Shown here piece after piece: positions 31,706 to 40,961 of a stretch of DNA of 64,000 nt (positions are counted from its first letter, which is position 1; the number at the start of each line of letters is the position of its first letter). This stretch comes from Actinomycetes bacterium (GTDB lineage Bacteria; Actinomycetota; Actinomycetes; Propionibacteriales; Propionibacteriaceae): assembly GCA_023460935.1 (NCBI GenBank), contig JAEWOI010000045.1:98048-162047 (forward strand). The letters are read 5' to 3'. The notes beneath the pieces are model-generated. The model was not told the origin of the DNA, made no database searches, and was given only the letters and a program-made list of their open reading frames with translations. The position numbers were made by a program, and so were the translations under genes.

Positions 31706-33046
31706 ATGCCCGGCACGTCCACCCGCACGGTCTTCTCCGGCACCCGCGAATCGGCCCTCGCGCTGAAGACCTATGTGATCGACACCTCGGTGCTGCTCAG
31801 CGACCCGCATGCGCTGCGCAACTTCGCCGAGCACAGCGTCGTGGTGCCGGTGGTGGTGATCACCGAGCTGGAGGCCAAGCGCCACCATCCCGAACTGGGC
31901 TACTTCGCCCGCACAGCCCTGCGCTACCTCGACGACCTGCGGATCCACCACGGCCGGCTGGACGCGCCGGTGCCGGTGAACGCGGCCGAGGGCACGCTGC
32001 GCGTCGAGCTGAACCACACCGACCCGGAGGTGTTGCCGCCGGGCTTCCGGCTGGGCGACAACGACTCCCGCATCCTGGCCGTCGCGCTGAGCTACCGCGC
32101 CGAGGGCCACGACGTGGTGCTGGTCAGCAAGGACCTGCCGTTGCGGGTGAAGGCCTCAGCCGTCGGGCTGGCCGCGGAGGAGTACCGCCACGAGCTCACC
32201 CCCGATTCGGGCTGGACCGGCATGGCCGAGCTGGACGTGCCCACCGCGACGATCGAGGAGCTGTACGGCGCGGGCTCTGCCGTGGTGGCCGAGGCCGTCG
32301 ACCTGCCGTGCCACACCGGCGTCGTGCTGCACGGCGCCAGCTCCTCCGCCCTCGGCCGGATGCTGCCGGACGGGACCGTCCGGCTGGTGAAGGACCGCGA
32401 GGCGTTCGGCATCCACGGCCGCTCGGCCGAGCAACGGGTGGCGCTCGACCTGCTGCTCGACCCTGAGGTGGGCATCGTCTCCCTCGGCGGGCGCGCGGGC
32501 ACGGGCAAGTCGGCACTGGCGCTGTGCGCAGGGCTGGAGGCAGTGCTCGAGCGCCGGCTGCACTCGAAGGTGATCGTGTTCCGGCCGCTGTTCGCCGTCG
32601 GTGGGCAGGAGCTGGGCTACCTGCCCGGCACCGAGGGGGAGAAGATGTCGCCCTGGGGGCAGGCCGTGTTCGACACCCTGGGGTCGGTGGCCTCGAAGAA
32701 CGTCATCGACGAGGTGCTCGCGCAGAACCTGCTGGAGGTGCTGCCGCTCACCCACATCCGCGGCCGCTCGCTGCACGACGCCTTCGTGATCGTGGACGAG
32801 GCCCAGTCGCTGGAGCGCAACGTGCTGCTCACCGTGCTTTCGCGGATCGGCCAGAACTCCCGGGTGGTGCTCACCCACGACGTCGCCCAGCGGGACAACC
32901 TGCGGGTCGGCCGGCACGACGGCGTGGTGTCGGTGGTGGAGAAGCTGAAGGGACACCAGCTGTTCGCCCACGTCACGCTCACCCGCTCCGAGCGGTCACC
33001 GATCGCCGCCCTGGTCACCGAGTTGCTGTCCGACGCGGGCATCTGA
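31706..33046 (+). CDS. phoH2: PhoH2: PIN-domain ribonuclease fused to PhoH ATPase
   Basis: A 446-residue protein. Residues 20-150 form a PIN nuclease domain (YVIDTSVLL with the first catalytic aspartate near residue 26; GDNDSRILAVAL later). Residues 220-446 are a PhoH P-loop ATPase with GRAGTGKSALA near residue 260 and Walker B VIVDEAQSLE near residue 363. Mycobacterial PhoH2 (Rv1095) is an ATP-dependent RNA helicase/RNase. The position after the uppS block matches that genome. The ATG at 31706 has only a weak ribosome-binding site, so translation may depend on the upstream leader. Confidence 0.9.
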   Translation: MPGTSTRTVFSGTRESALALKTYVIDTSVLLSDPHALRNFAEHSVVVPVVVITELEAKRHHPELGYFARTALRYLDDLRIHHGRLDAPVPVNAAEGTLRVELNHTDPEVLPPGFRLGDNDSRILAVALSYRAEGHDVVLVSKDLPLRVKASAVGLAAEEYRHELTPDSGWTGMAELDVPTATIEELYGAGSAVVAEAVDLPCHTGVVLHGASSSALGRMLPDGTVRLVKDREAFGIHGRSAEQRVALDLLLDPEVGIVSLGGRAGTGKSALALCAGLEAVLERRLHSKVIVFRPLFAVGGQELGYLPGTEGEKMSPWGQAVFDTLGSVASKNVIDEVLAQNLLEVLPLTHIRGRSLHDAFVIVDEAQSLERNVLLTVLSRIGQNSRVVLTHDVAQRDNLRVGRHDGVVSVVEKLKGHQLFAHVTLTRSERSPIAALVTELLSDAGI

Positions 33047-33061
33047 GGCCCCCCGCCCCGC

Positions 33062-33134
33062 CCACCTTGCGCCGGTGAACCAGACCCTGCGCCGCATGGA
33101 CCCGGCGCAAGGTCGGGTTTGGCGGCGCAGAGTG
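33062..33134 (+). repeat. 73-bp quasi-palindromic repeat, copy A
   Basis: This 73-base unit begins CCACCTTGCGCCGG and ends GGCGGCGCAGAGTG, with internal GCGCC/GGCGC pairs. Copies B (33201-33273) and C (43541-43613, inverted) have the same length. It starts 16 bases after the phoH2 stop. Confidence 0.85.
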
Positions 33135-33200
33135 CAGGTCGGACGCCGAGCGCCACCGGCGGCCCCGTCCGCCGTGGTTGAGGCAGCCACCCCGACCCTT

Positions 33201-33273
33201 CCACCTTGCGCCGGTAAACCAGACCCTGCGCCGCATGTACCCGGCGCATAGTCGGGTTTGGCGGCGCAAAGTG
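33201..33273 (+). repeat. 73-bp quasi-palindromic repeat, copy B
   Basis: A direct copy of copy A, differing at a handful of positions, beginning 139 bases further on. The 66 bases between the copies are not repeated. Confidence 0.85.
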
Positions 33274-33335
33274 GGACGGGAAGGCGCGCCGCACTGCAGG
33301 CGGCAGGACTGTGGTGGCTACAGCCCGAGGGAAGT

Positions 33336-33375
33336 GGGCGCCGCGCCCGCGCCCCCCGACCTGGGCGCGGCGCCC
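33336..33375. terminator. Hairpin terminator between phoH2 and the aminotransferase
   Basis: GGGCGCCGCGCCC at 33336-33348 pairs perfectly with 33363-33375 across a 14-base loop. It ends nine bases before the aminotransferase stop and serves the convergent pair. Confidence 0.75.
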
Positions 33376-33384
33376 GATCGGTGG

Positions 33385-34806
33385 TCACAACAGGTCGGCC
33401 GCCTCGGTCAGCACCTGACGCAACATGTCTGTGATCTCGGCGAACTCGGGCTCCCCGATGGTCAATGGTGGCGCGAGCTGGATCACCGGGTCCCCGCGGT
33501 CGTCCGCCCGGCAGTAGAGGCCGGCGTCGAACAGCGCCCTGGAGAGGAAGCCCCGCAGGAGCCGCTCGGACTCGGCCTCGTCGAAGCTCTCCCTTGTGGC
33601 CTTGTCCTTCACCAGCTCGATGCCGTAGAAGTAGCCGGCGCCGCGCACGTCGCCGACGATCGGCAGGTCCAGCAGGGTGTCCAGCTGGCGCCGGAAGGCC
33701 GGGGCGAGCGTAGCCACCCGCTGGTTCAGCCCTTCAGCCTCCATCAGGTCGAGGTTGGCCAGCGCCACGGCAGCTGACACCGGGTGGCCCCCGAAGGTGT
33801 AGCCGTGGGCGAAGGTGTTGGTACCAGAGCGGAACGGCTCGAACAGCCGCTCGGAAGCGATCATCGCCCCGATCGGGGAGTAGCCGCTGCTCATCCCCTT
33901 CGCGCAGGTGATGATGTCCGGCACGTAACCGAAGTCGTTGCAGGCGAACATCGAACCGATCCGGCCGAACGCGCAGATCGTCTCGTCCGAGACCAGCAGC
34001 ACGTCGTAGGTGTCGCAGATCTCGCGCACGCGCTGGAAGTAGCCGGGCGGCGGCGGGAAGCACCCGCCGGAGTTCTGCACCGGCTCGAGGAAGACCGCAG
34101 CCACGGTGTCCGGGCCCTCGAACTCGATCGCCTCGGCGATCCGGTCCGCAGCCCACTGCCCGAACGCGTACTCGTCGTCGCGGAGGTGCTCCGGTGCGCG
34201 GTAGAAGCCGGTGTGCGGCACCTTGTGCGCGCCGGGCACCAGCGGCTCGAACGGGGCCTTGGCCGAAGGGATGCCGGTGATCGAGAGCGCGCCGTGCGGA
34301 GTGCCGTGGTACGCGATGGCGCGGGAGATCACCTTTGTCTTGGTCGGCTTGCCGACCAGCTTGAAGTACTGCTTGGCGAGCTTCCACGCAGATTCGACGG
34401 CCTCGCCGCCGCCGGTGGTGAAGAACACCCGGTTGAGCCCTTCCGGCGCGTAGCCGGCCAGCCGTTCGGCCAGCTCGATCGCCTTGGGGTGGGCGTAGCT
34501 CCACAGCGGGAAGTAGGCCAGCTCGGTGGCCTGCGCCGCCGCAGCCTCGGCCAGCTGGGTGCGGCCGTGGCCCACCTGGACGGTGAACAGGCCCGCCAGC
34601 CCGTCGAAGTAGGACCGGCCACGGTCGTCCCAGATGCGGTGGCCCAGGCCGCGGACGATGACCGGCATCTCCGCGTCCAGACCGCCGGCTGCCCGCGGCT
34701 CATAGACCGAGTGCCGGGTGAAGTGGCCCCACAGGTGGTCCCGCGCGGCCTCTGCCAGCGGCTTGCCGGTAGGGGTGGCTACGGGCGCGATCGCTGATGT
34801 GGTCAT
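33385..34806 (-). CDS. Class III aminotransferase, probably putrescine (diamine) aminotransferase
   Basis: A 473-residue pyridoxal-phosphate enzyme of the omega-amino acid/diamine aminotransferase class. The cofactor-binding blocks are TTGGGEAVESAWKLAKQY, YHGTPHGALS and the lysine in TCAKGMSSGY. Adjacent polyamine uptake and aminobutyraldehyde dehydrogenase genes suggest it converts putrescine to 4-aminobutyraldehyde, using pyruvate or oxoglutarate; beta-alanine or other omega-amino acids are alternatives. The ATG overlaps the Lrp stop (ATGA), so both are co-expressed, divergent from the patD-pot genes. Confidence 0.82.
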   Translation of the reverse strand: MTTSAIAPVATPTGKPLAEAARDHLWGHFTRHSVYEPRAAGGLDAEMPVIVRGLGHRIWDDRGRSYFDGLAGLFTVQVGHGRTQLAEAAAAQATELAYFPLWSYAHPKAIELAERLAGYAPEGLNRVFFTTGGGEAVESAWKLAKQYFKLVGKPTKTKVISRAIAYHGTPHGALSITGIPSAKAPFEPLVPGAHKVPHTGFYRAPEHLRDDEYAFGQWAADRIAEAIEFEGPDTVAAVFLEPVQNSGGCFPPPPGYFQRVREICDTYDVLLVSDETICAFGRIGSMFACNDFGYVPDIITCAKGMSSGYSPIGAMIASERLFEPFRSGTNTFAHGYTFGGHPVSAAVALANLDLMEAEGLNQRVATLAPAFRRQLDTLLDLPIVGDVRGAGYFYGIELVKDKATRESFDEAESERLLRGFLSRALFDAGLYCRADDRGDPVIQLAPPLTIGEPEFAEITDMLRQVLTEAADLL

Positions 34807-35300
34807 CTGGTTCCCCAGTCGTAGTGCTGCTTGTTGAGTTTCAGGTAGACGAAGGTCTCGGTGTCGGTGACCCCCGGGATGGCGCGGATCCGGGTCATCA
34901 GCAGGTCGAGCAGCTCGGCATCGCCCTCGCACACCACTTCTGCCAGGACGTCGAAACTGCCCGCGGTGGTGACCACGTAGTCGACCTCCGGCAGTGCGCA
35001 CAGCGCGTCGGCCACGGGGCTCACGTCGCCGCGGGTCTTGATGCCGATCATGGCCTGCCGGGTGAACCCGACGACCAGCGGGTCGGTCACTGCGACGATC
35101 TGCATCACGCCGGTCTCGGTGAGCCGCTGGACGCGCTGGCGCACCGCCCCCTCGGACAACCCGACCTCGGCGGCGATGCTCACGAACGGCTTGCGCCCGT
35201 CCTGCTGCAGCAACTCGATGATCCGCTTGTTCGTCTCGTCGATCACCAGCGAGCGGGGCTGCTCCACAGCCCGCTGTCCCTCGCTGCGGCCAACTGCCAT
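34803..35300 (-). CDS. Lrp/AsnC family regulator
   Basis: A 165-residue regulator. The N-terminal helix-turn-helix reads RKPFVSIAAEVGLSEGAVRQR (about residues 35-56) and the C-terminal half is a RAM/AsnC ligand-binding domain (VDYVVTTAGSFDVLAEV). It is co-translated with the aminotransferase and faces the divergent aldehyde dehydrogenase/pot operon across 141 bases. It therefore probably controls both arms in response to a polyamine, GABA or an amino acid. Confidence 0.87.
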   Translation of the reverse strand: MAVGRSEGQRAVEQPRSLVIDETNKRIIELLQQDGRKPFVSIAAEVGLSEGAVRQRVQRLTETGVMQIVAVTDPLVVGFTRQAMIGIKTRGDVSPVADALCALPEVDYVVTTAGSFDVLAEVVCEGDAELLDLLMTRIRAIPGVTDTETFVYLKLNKQHYDWGTR

Positions 35301-35345
35301 GCGGAGAATCCTGCCCTGCGAGGACCGTGGTTGGCAAACCGGATT

Positions 35346-35385
35346 CCTGCGATATTCGTAACAACTGCGTAAAGATGATTGCGGA
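35346..35385. promoter_or_regulatory. A+T-rich divergent promoter/operator region
   Basis: This 40-base patch contains GATATTCGTAACAAC and GTAAAGATGATT and is much richer in A+T than its surroundings. It lies between the Lrp-type gene and the aldehyde dehydrogenase gene. Lrp/AsnC proteins prefer such degenerate A+T-rich sites, so it is the likely control point for the island. Confidence 0.45.
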
Positions 35386-35441
35386 TCCATCCGTGCTGTG
35401 GGCAAGATGCTGTGGTCTCAGGAGCGCTCGGAGGGGTGGCG

Positions 35442-36887
35442 ATGGTGGCCGTTACCGGCTTGCGGAATTTCGTCGGCGGACAGTACGTGGACCCGCAGGA
35501 GGACGCGTTCACCGACGTGGTCGACCCGGCGACGGCCGAGGTGATCGCGCGGGCGCCGGCCTCGCGCGCTGCGGACGTCGACGCGGCCTACGCAGCAGCG
35601 GAGCGTGCCTTCCGCACGACCTGGGGGCGCACCACACCGGCGGAGCGGCAGCTGGCGTTGCTGCGGATCGCCGACGCCATCGAGGCCCGGGCCGAGGAGT
35701 TCGTGGCGCTGGAGGCCAGGCAGACCGGCAAGCCGCTGGCGCTCACGGCCAGCGAGGAGATCCCGCCGATGGTCGACCAGTTGCGCTTCTTCGCCGGCGC
35801 GGCCCGGGTGCTGGAGGGACGTGCGGCGGCGGAGTACCTGGCCGGGCACACCTCCTGGATCCGCCGTGAACCGATCGGCGTGGTGGGTCAGGTGACGCCG
35901 TGGAACTACCCGGTGATGATGGCGGTCTGGAAGATCGCTCCGGCGCTGGCCGCGGGCAACACGGTGGTGCTCAAGCCGGCCGAGACCACGCCGTTGACGA
36001 CCCTGCTGCTGGCGGAGGTGGCCGCGGAGTTCCTGCCGGCGGGCGCGCTCAACGTGGTCACCGGCGACCGGGACACCGGACGGCTGGTGGTGGAGCACCC
36101 CACCCCGGCCCTGGTGGCGATCACCGGTTCGGTCCGGGCCGGTGCGGAGGTGGCCGCCAGCGCTGCCGCCGGGCTGAAGCGGGTGCACCTCGAGCTGGGC
36201 GGAAAGGCGCCCTGCATCGTCTTCGATGACGCCGACCTGGAGGCTGCTGCCGAGGGCCTTGGCACGGCCGGCTACTTCAACGCCGGGCAGGACTGCACCG
36301 CCGCCACCCGCGTCCTGGTGCACGAACGGCTCCACGACGACCTCGCGGCTGCGCTGGCCGAGTTCGCCGCCAGCACCGTCGTCGGGCCACCGGACTCGGC
36401 CGACGCCCTGTTCGGCCCGGTGAACAACGCTGCCCAGCTGCAGCGCGTCGCCGGGTTCATCGACCGGCTGCCCGACCACGCGAACCTGGCCGCCGGGGGT
36501 GGCCGCCGCGACGACCTGGGGGCCGGCTACTACTACGCGCCCACCGTGGTCTCGGGCCTGCGCCAGGAGGATGAGGCGATCCAGTCCGAGATCTTCGGGC
36601 CCGTGATCACCGTCCAGTCCTTCAGCGACGAGGCGCAGGCGCTGGCCTGGGCCAACGGGGTGGAGTACGGCCTGGCCTCGAGCGTGTGGACGAAGGACTT
36701 CGGCCGGGCCATGCGGGTGAGCAAGGAGCTCGACTTCGGCTGTGTCTGGATCAACACCCACATCCCGCTCGTTGCCGAGATGCCGCACGGCGGCTTCAAG
36801 CGCAGCGGCTACGGCAAGGACCTGTCCATGTACGGGTTCGAGGACTACACCCGCGTCAAGCACGTCATGGCCAACATCGAATCCTGA
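35442..36887 (+). CDS. Gamma-aminobutyraldehyde dehydrogenase (aldehyde dehydrogenase family)
   Basis: A 481-residue NAD(P)-dependent aldehyde dehydrogenase. The active-site glutamate lies in LELGGKAP near residue 250, and the catalytic cysteine in AGQDCTAATR near residue 285; GQDCTAA- is typical of the PatD/YdcW group. TPWNYPVMMA and ITGS motifs are present. It would oxidise 4-aminobutyraldehyde to GABA. The ATG at 35442 follows GGAGGGG. It is the first gene of a run of seven genes on this strand that ends with gabT. Confidence 0.85.
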   Translation: MVAVTGLRNFVGGQYVDPQEDAFTDVVDPATAEVIARAPASRAADVDAAYAAAERAFRTTWGRTTPAERQLALLRIADAIEARAEEFVALEARQTGKPLALTASEEIPPMVDQLRFFAGAARVLEGRAAAEYLAGHTSWIRREPIGVVGQVTPWNYPVMMAVWKIAPALAAGNTVVLKPAETTPLTTLLLAEVAAEFLPAGALNVVTGDRDTGRLVVEHPTPALVAITGSVRAGAEVAASAAAGLKRVHLELGGKAPCIVFDDADLEAAAEGLGTAGYFNAGQDCTAATRVLVHERLHDDLAAALAEFAASTVVGPPDSADALFGPVNNAAQLQRVAGFIDRLPDHANLAAGGGRRDDLGAGYYYAPTVVSGLRQEDEAIQSEIFGPVITVQSFSDEAQALAWANGVEYGLASSVWTKDFGRAMRVSKELDFGCVWINTHIPLVAEMPHGGFKRSGYGKDLSMYGFEDYTRVKHVMANIES

Positions 36888-36909
36888 CCCGACCCGAGGA
36901 GCACGCAGC

Positions 36910-38133
36910 ATGTCCAACCGGTCCCAGTCCCAGCCGCTGTTGCCGTCCCTGTCGCGGGCGGCCATCTCCCGGCGCGCTGCGCTCGGCGGCTTCGCCGGCA
37001 TCGCAGCAGCCGGCTTCCTCGCAGCCTGCGGCTCGCCCGGGCGCAACCCGGGCGGCACGAGCAGTGCGGCGAAGACCACGCCGCAGGCTGCTCCCGACCT
37101 CTCCGACAGCGAGAAGGTCGTGAACTGGTCGAACTGGCCCGAGTACATCGACGTCGATGACAACGGCAAGCACCCTTCGATCGCCGGCTTCACCAAGGAG
37201 AGCGGCATCAAGGTCAACTACACCGAGGACTACAACGACAACGACGAGTTCTTCGCCAAGGTGCGCCCGCTGCTGGACGGCGGCCAGGACACCGGCCGCG
37301 ACGTCTGGGTGAGCACCGACTGGATGGTCGCGCGGCTGATCCGGCTGGGTTACGTGCAACCCCTCGACTACGCGAACATCCCCAACCTGGCCAACCTCGA
37401 GCCGGCACTGAAGGACGCGGCCTTCGACCCGGGCAGGGTCTACTCGCTGCCCTGGCAGCTGGGCTTCGTCGGCATCGCCTACAACCCCAAGGCGACCGGC
37501 GGACGCAAGGTCACCACGGTCGACCAGTTGCTGCACGACCCGGAGCTGAAGGGCAAGGTGACGATGCTCACCGAGATGCGGGACACCGTGGGGCTGGTGC
37601 TGATCGAGCAGGGCAAGAACCTCGGCACCGTCACCGAGGAGGAGTTCGCAGCCGCCCTTGCCGTGATCGCGGATGCCAAGGCCGCCGGCCAGATCAAGGG
37701 CTTCACCGGCAACGACTACACCAAGCCCCTTGCCTCCGGCGACACCGCAGCCTGCGTGGCCTGGACCGGCGACGTGGTGCAGTTGCGCGCCGACAACCCC
37801 GAGCTGGGTTACGCCCTCGGCGAGCGCGGCATCCCGACGTTCTCGGACAACTTCGTGATCCCCAACCTCGCCAAGCACAAGAAGAACGCCGAGAGGCTGA
37901 TCGACTACTACTACGACCCCAAGGTGATGGCGCCGGTGGCGGAATGGGTGAACTACATCCCGCCCGTTGCCGGGGTGAAGGACATCCTCGTCAAGGACGA
38001 TCCCGACATCGCCAACAACGAGCTGATCTTCCCCAGCCAGGAGGTGCTGGCCAGGACCCAGGTGTTCCGCGGCCTGACCGCGGAGGAGGAGACCTCCTTC
38101 AACCGCCAGTTCCAGGCCGTCATCACCGGCTGA
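36910..38133 (+). CDS. potD: Polyamine ABC transporter substrate-binding lipoprotein
   Basis: A 407-residue binding protein. The N-terminus has an SRRAALGG twin-arginine-like motif and the lipobox LAAC, suggesting export as a lipoprotein by the Tat route. The mature part has VVNWSNWPEYIDVD near residue 70, a hallmark of PotD/PotF. GDTAACVAWTGD and DNFVIPN further support the family. It would capture putrescine or spermidine for PotABC. The ATG follows GAGGA at a good distance and 22 bases after the dehydrogenase stop. Confidence 0.9.
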   Translation: MSNRSQSQPLLPSLSRAAISRRAALGGFAGIAAAGFLAACGSPGRNPGGTSSAAKTTPQAAPDLSDSEKVVNWSNWPEYIDVDDNGKHPSIAGFTKESGIKVNYTEDYNDNDEFFAKVRPLLDGGQDTGRDVWVSTDWMVARLIRLGYVQPLDYANIPNLANLEPALKDAAFDPGRVYSLPWQLGFVGIAYNPKATGGRKVTTVDQLLHDPELKGKVTMLTEMRDTVGLVLIEQGKNLGTVTEEEFAAALAVIADAKAAGQIKGFTGNDYTKPLASGDTAACVAWTGDVVQLRADNPELGYALGERGIPTFSDNFVIPNLAKHKKNAERLIDYYYDPKVMAPVAEWVNYIPPVAGVKDILVKDDPDIANNELIFPSQEVLARTQVFRGLTAEEETSFNRQFQAVITG

Positions 38134-38134
38134 G

Positions 38135-39232
38135 ATGGCGAACCAACCCACCAGCGGTGACCTGCGGCTGGAGCAGCTGACCCGACACTTCGACGACTTC
38201 GTCGCCGTGGCCGGGATCGACCTGGTCGTGCCGGCCGGCTCCTTCTTCGCCCTGCTGGGGCCCTCCGGTTGCGGGAAGACCACGACCCTGCGGATGATCG
38301 CCGGGCTGGAGGAGCCGACGTCCGGCCGCATCCTGCTGGGTGAGGCCGACATCACCACCACCCGCGCCTACCAACGGCGGGTGAACACGGTGTTCCAGAG
38401 CTACGCGCTGTTCCCGCACCTCAGCGTGGTGGACAACGTCGGTTTCGGCCTGCGGCAACGCAAGGTGGCCGACTGGCGGGCGAAGGCGATGGAGGCGCTC
38501 GAACTGGTGAAACTGGCTGACCGGGCCAGGCAGCGGCCGCGCCAGCTGTCCGGCGGCATGCAGCAACGGGTGGCGCTCGCCCGGGCCGTCGTGAACCGTC
38601 CAGACGTGCTGCTGCTCGACGAGCCGCTGGGCGCCCTGGACCTGAAGCTGCGACGGGAGATGCAGATCGAGCTCAAGCGCATCCAGCAGGAGGTCGGCAT
38701 CACGTTCATCCACGTCACCCACGACCAGGAGGAGGCCATGACGATGGCCGACACTGTCGCGGTGATGCGGGCCGGCCAGCTGGAGCAGGTGGGCCCTCCC
38801 GCCGAGCTCTACGACCGCCCGGCCACCACGTTCGTGGCCAACTTCCTCGGCCAGTCCAACCTGCTCCCGCTCACCCTCACCGGCCCCGGCGCCGCCGACC
38901 TGGCCGCTGGTGAATCCCACGGGGTCGCGCTGCAGGTGGACCGCTCGCAGCTACCCGCCGGCGGGGAAGGGCCGCTGCAACTCGGCATCCGCCCGGAGAA
39001 GCTGCGGCTGCTGGCCGGCGGCGCCGAGGCACAGCTGGCGAACCGCCTGGACGGCACCGTGACCGACGCATCGTTCAACGGGGTGGCCACCACCTACCTG
39101 GTGTCCATGCCGTGGGGCCAGGAGCTCACCGTCACCCAGCCCAACGACGGTTCGCGGCGGGCGGCCCTCGGGGAGCGGGTCGTGCTCGGCTGGGACCCCC
39201 ACCAGGCGTTCGTGCTGGCCGGGGCCGGCTGA
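38135..39232 (+). CDS. potA: Polyamine ABC transporter ATP-binding protein
   Basis: A 365-residue ATPase with Walker A GPSGCGKTTT near residue 44, signature LSGGMQQRVALARA near residue 138 and Walker B LLLDEPLGALD. The last 110 residues form the TOBE regulatory domain. It starts two bases after the potD stop, and its own stop overlaps the potB ATG (TGATG). Confidence 0.92.
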   Translation: MANQPTSGDLRLEQLTRHFDDFVAVAGIDLVVPAGSFFALLGPSGCGKTTTLRMIAGLEEPTSGRILLGEADITTTRAYQRRVNTVFQSYALFPHLSVVDNVGFGLRQRKVADWRAKAMEALELVKLADRARQRPRQLSGGMQQRVALARAVVNRPDVLLLDEPLGALDLKLRREMQIELKRIQQEVGITFIHVTHDQEEAMTMADTVAVMRAGQLEQVGPPAELYDRPATTFVANFLGQSNLLPLTLTGPGAADLAAGESHGVALQVDRSQLPAGGEGPLQLGIRPEKLRLLAGGAEAQLANRLDGTVTDASFNGVATTYLVSMPWGQELTVTQPNDGSRRAALGERVVLGWDPHQAFVLAGAG

Positions 39233-40152
39233 TGGCCGTTCTCACCCAGGCGGCCGTCGGAGGGGCCCCCCGGGCTGCGCGGCCCCGGCGCCGCGGCGGG
39301 CTGGTGCCGCTGCTGCTCCTGTTGCCGGCCCTGCTGTGGCTTGCGGTCTTCTTCGTGGTGCCGACGATCTCGCTGGCCTCCCAGTCGCTGCAGACCGGCG
39401 ACATCGACAACGGCTACACCCTCACCTGGAACTTCGCCACCTACGCCGAGGCCATGGGCCGCTACTGGCCGCAGTTCCTGCGCTCGATCCTGTACGCGGC
39501 GTCGGCGACGCTCGGCACGCTGCTGCTGGGCTACCCGCTGGCCTGGTTCATCGCGCACCGCTCGGGACGGTGGAAGAACTTCCTGCTCGTGCTGGTGGTG
39601 GCGCCGTTCTTCACCAACTTCCTGATTCGCACGCTGGCCTGGCAGATCATCCTCACCGACTCCGGCCCGGTCACCGGCTTCTTCCGCGCCACCGGCCTGA
39701 CCAACCTCCTGCAGGCTGTGGGGCTGACCGAGAACGACTCGCTGCTCGGCTCCCAGTTCGCTGTGATCAGCGGCCTGATCTACAACTTCCTGCCGTTCAT
39801 GGTGTTGCCGCTGTACACCGTCCTGGAGCGGCTGGACCCGCGGCTGCTGGACGCCGCAGGCGACCTGTACGCCAACGGCTGGCAGACGTTCTGGCGGGTG
39901 ATCTGGCCGCTGTCCCTGCCCGGCGTGGTGTCCGGCACGCTGCTCACGTTCATCCCGGCGGCGGGCGACTACATCAACTCCCGGCTGCTCGGCAACACCC
40001 AGACCGTGATGATCGGCCAGGTGATCGACGCCCAATTCCTACGGGTGCTCGACTACCCGATCGCCGCTGCGTTGTCGTTCGTGCTGATGATCGCGATCGT
40101 GGTGCTGGTCGCGGGCTACGTCCGGGTCGCGGGGACGGAGGACCTGGTGTGA
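39232..40152 (+). CDS. potB: Polyamine ABC transporter permease 1
   Basis: A 306-residue permease with six hydrophobic segments. The EAA-like loop YANGWQTFWRVIWPLSLPG, near residue 215, contacts the ATPase. The FFTNFLIRTLAWQIIL stretch is typical of PotB. The start shares one base with the potA stop; the stop overlaps the potC GTG. Confidence 0.9.
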   Translation: MAVLTQAAVGGAPRAARPRRRGGLVPLLLLLPALLWLAVFFVVPTISLASQSLQTGDIDNGYTLTWNFATYAEAMGRYWPQFLRSILYAASATLGTLLLGYPLAWFIAHRSGRWKNFLLVLVVAPFFTNFLIRTLAWQIILTDSGPVTGFFRATGLTNLLQAVGLTENDSLLGSQFAVISGLIYNFLPFMVLPLYTVLERLDPRLLDAAGDLYANGWQTFWRVIWPLSLPGVVSGTLLTFIPAAGDYINSRLLGNTQTVMIGQVIDAQFLRVLDYPIAAALSFVLMIAIVVLVAGYVRVAGTEDLV

Positions 40153-40961
40153 TCGCCTGGCTGCGCCGCAACCTCGTGGTGATCGCGGGCTGGGCGGTGC
40201 TGGTCTACATCCTGGTGCCCAACCTCGTGGTCACCCTGTTCTCGTTCAACAAGCCGAAGGGCCGCTACAACTACGAGTGGACCGAGTTCTCCCTCGACGC
40301 CTGGCTCAACCCGTGCGCCAGCGCCGGGCTGTGTGAATCGCTGGGGCTGAGCCTCTGGGTGGCGGTGGTGGCATCGCTCGTTGCGACCGGAATCGGGACG
40401 ATGGCAGCGTTCGCGCTGGCGCGCTACCGGTTCCGCGGCCGGGCCGGGACGAACCTGCTGGTGTTCTTCCCGATGGCCACCCCGGAGGTGGTGATGGGGT
40501 CGTCCCTGCTCACCCTCTTCATCGCCATGGGCGTGCCCACCGGGCAGCTGACGATCCTGATCGCGCACATCCTGTTCACGCTGTCGTTCGTCATCGTCGC
40601 GGTGAAGGCGAGGGTCGCCTCCCTCGACCCGGCGCTGGAGCAGGCGGCGGCCGACCTGTACGCCACACCGACCCGGGCGTTCTGGCGGGTGACCTTCCCG
40701 CTGGTCGCGCCCGGCATCGCCGCCGGCGCCCTGCTGGCCTTCGCACTGAGCTTCGACGACTACATCGTCACCAACTTCAACGCCGGAGCCACCACGGTGA
40801 CCTTCCCGATGTACGTGTGGGGCGCAGCCCAGCGCGGCACGCCGGTGCAGATCAACGTTGTGGGCACGGTCATGTTCTTCGGCGCACTGGCCATCGTCGG
40901 CATCGGGCAGGTCATCGGCGCCCGCGTCCGACTCGGAGCAAGCAGAAAGGAAGCGCCCTGA
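40149..40961 (+). CDS. potC: Polyamine ABC transporter permease 2
   Basis: A 270-residue permease with six hydrophobic segments and the loop LYATPTRAFWRVTFPLVAPG near residue 175. FALSFDDYIVTNF is a PotC/PotI signature. The GTG start overlaps the potB stop (GTGA). The stop overlaps the ATG of the saccharopine-dehydrogenase-like gene, preceded by AGAAAGGAAG. Confidence 0.9.
   Translation: MIAWLRRNLVVIAGWAVLVYILVPNLVVTLFSFNKPKGRYNYEWTEFSLDAWLNPCASAGLCESLGLSLWVAVVASLVATGIGTMAAFALARYRFRGRAGTNLLVFFPMATPEVVMGSSLLTLFIAMGVPTGQLTILIAHILFTLSFVIVAVKARVASLDPALEQAAADLYATPTRAFWRVTFPLVAPGIAAGALLAFALSFDDYIVTNFNAGATTVTFPMYVWGAAQRGTPVQINVVGTVMFFGALAIVGIGQVIGARVRLGASRKEAP

Noticed and set aside
35301..35441. 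Riboswitch upstream of the aldehyde dehydrogenase gene
   Set aside because: The region is short, A+T-rich and lacks stable nested stems; a divergent promoter/operator explains it better.
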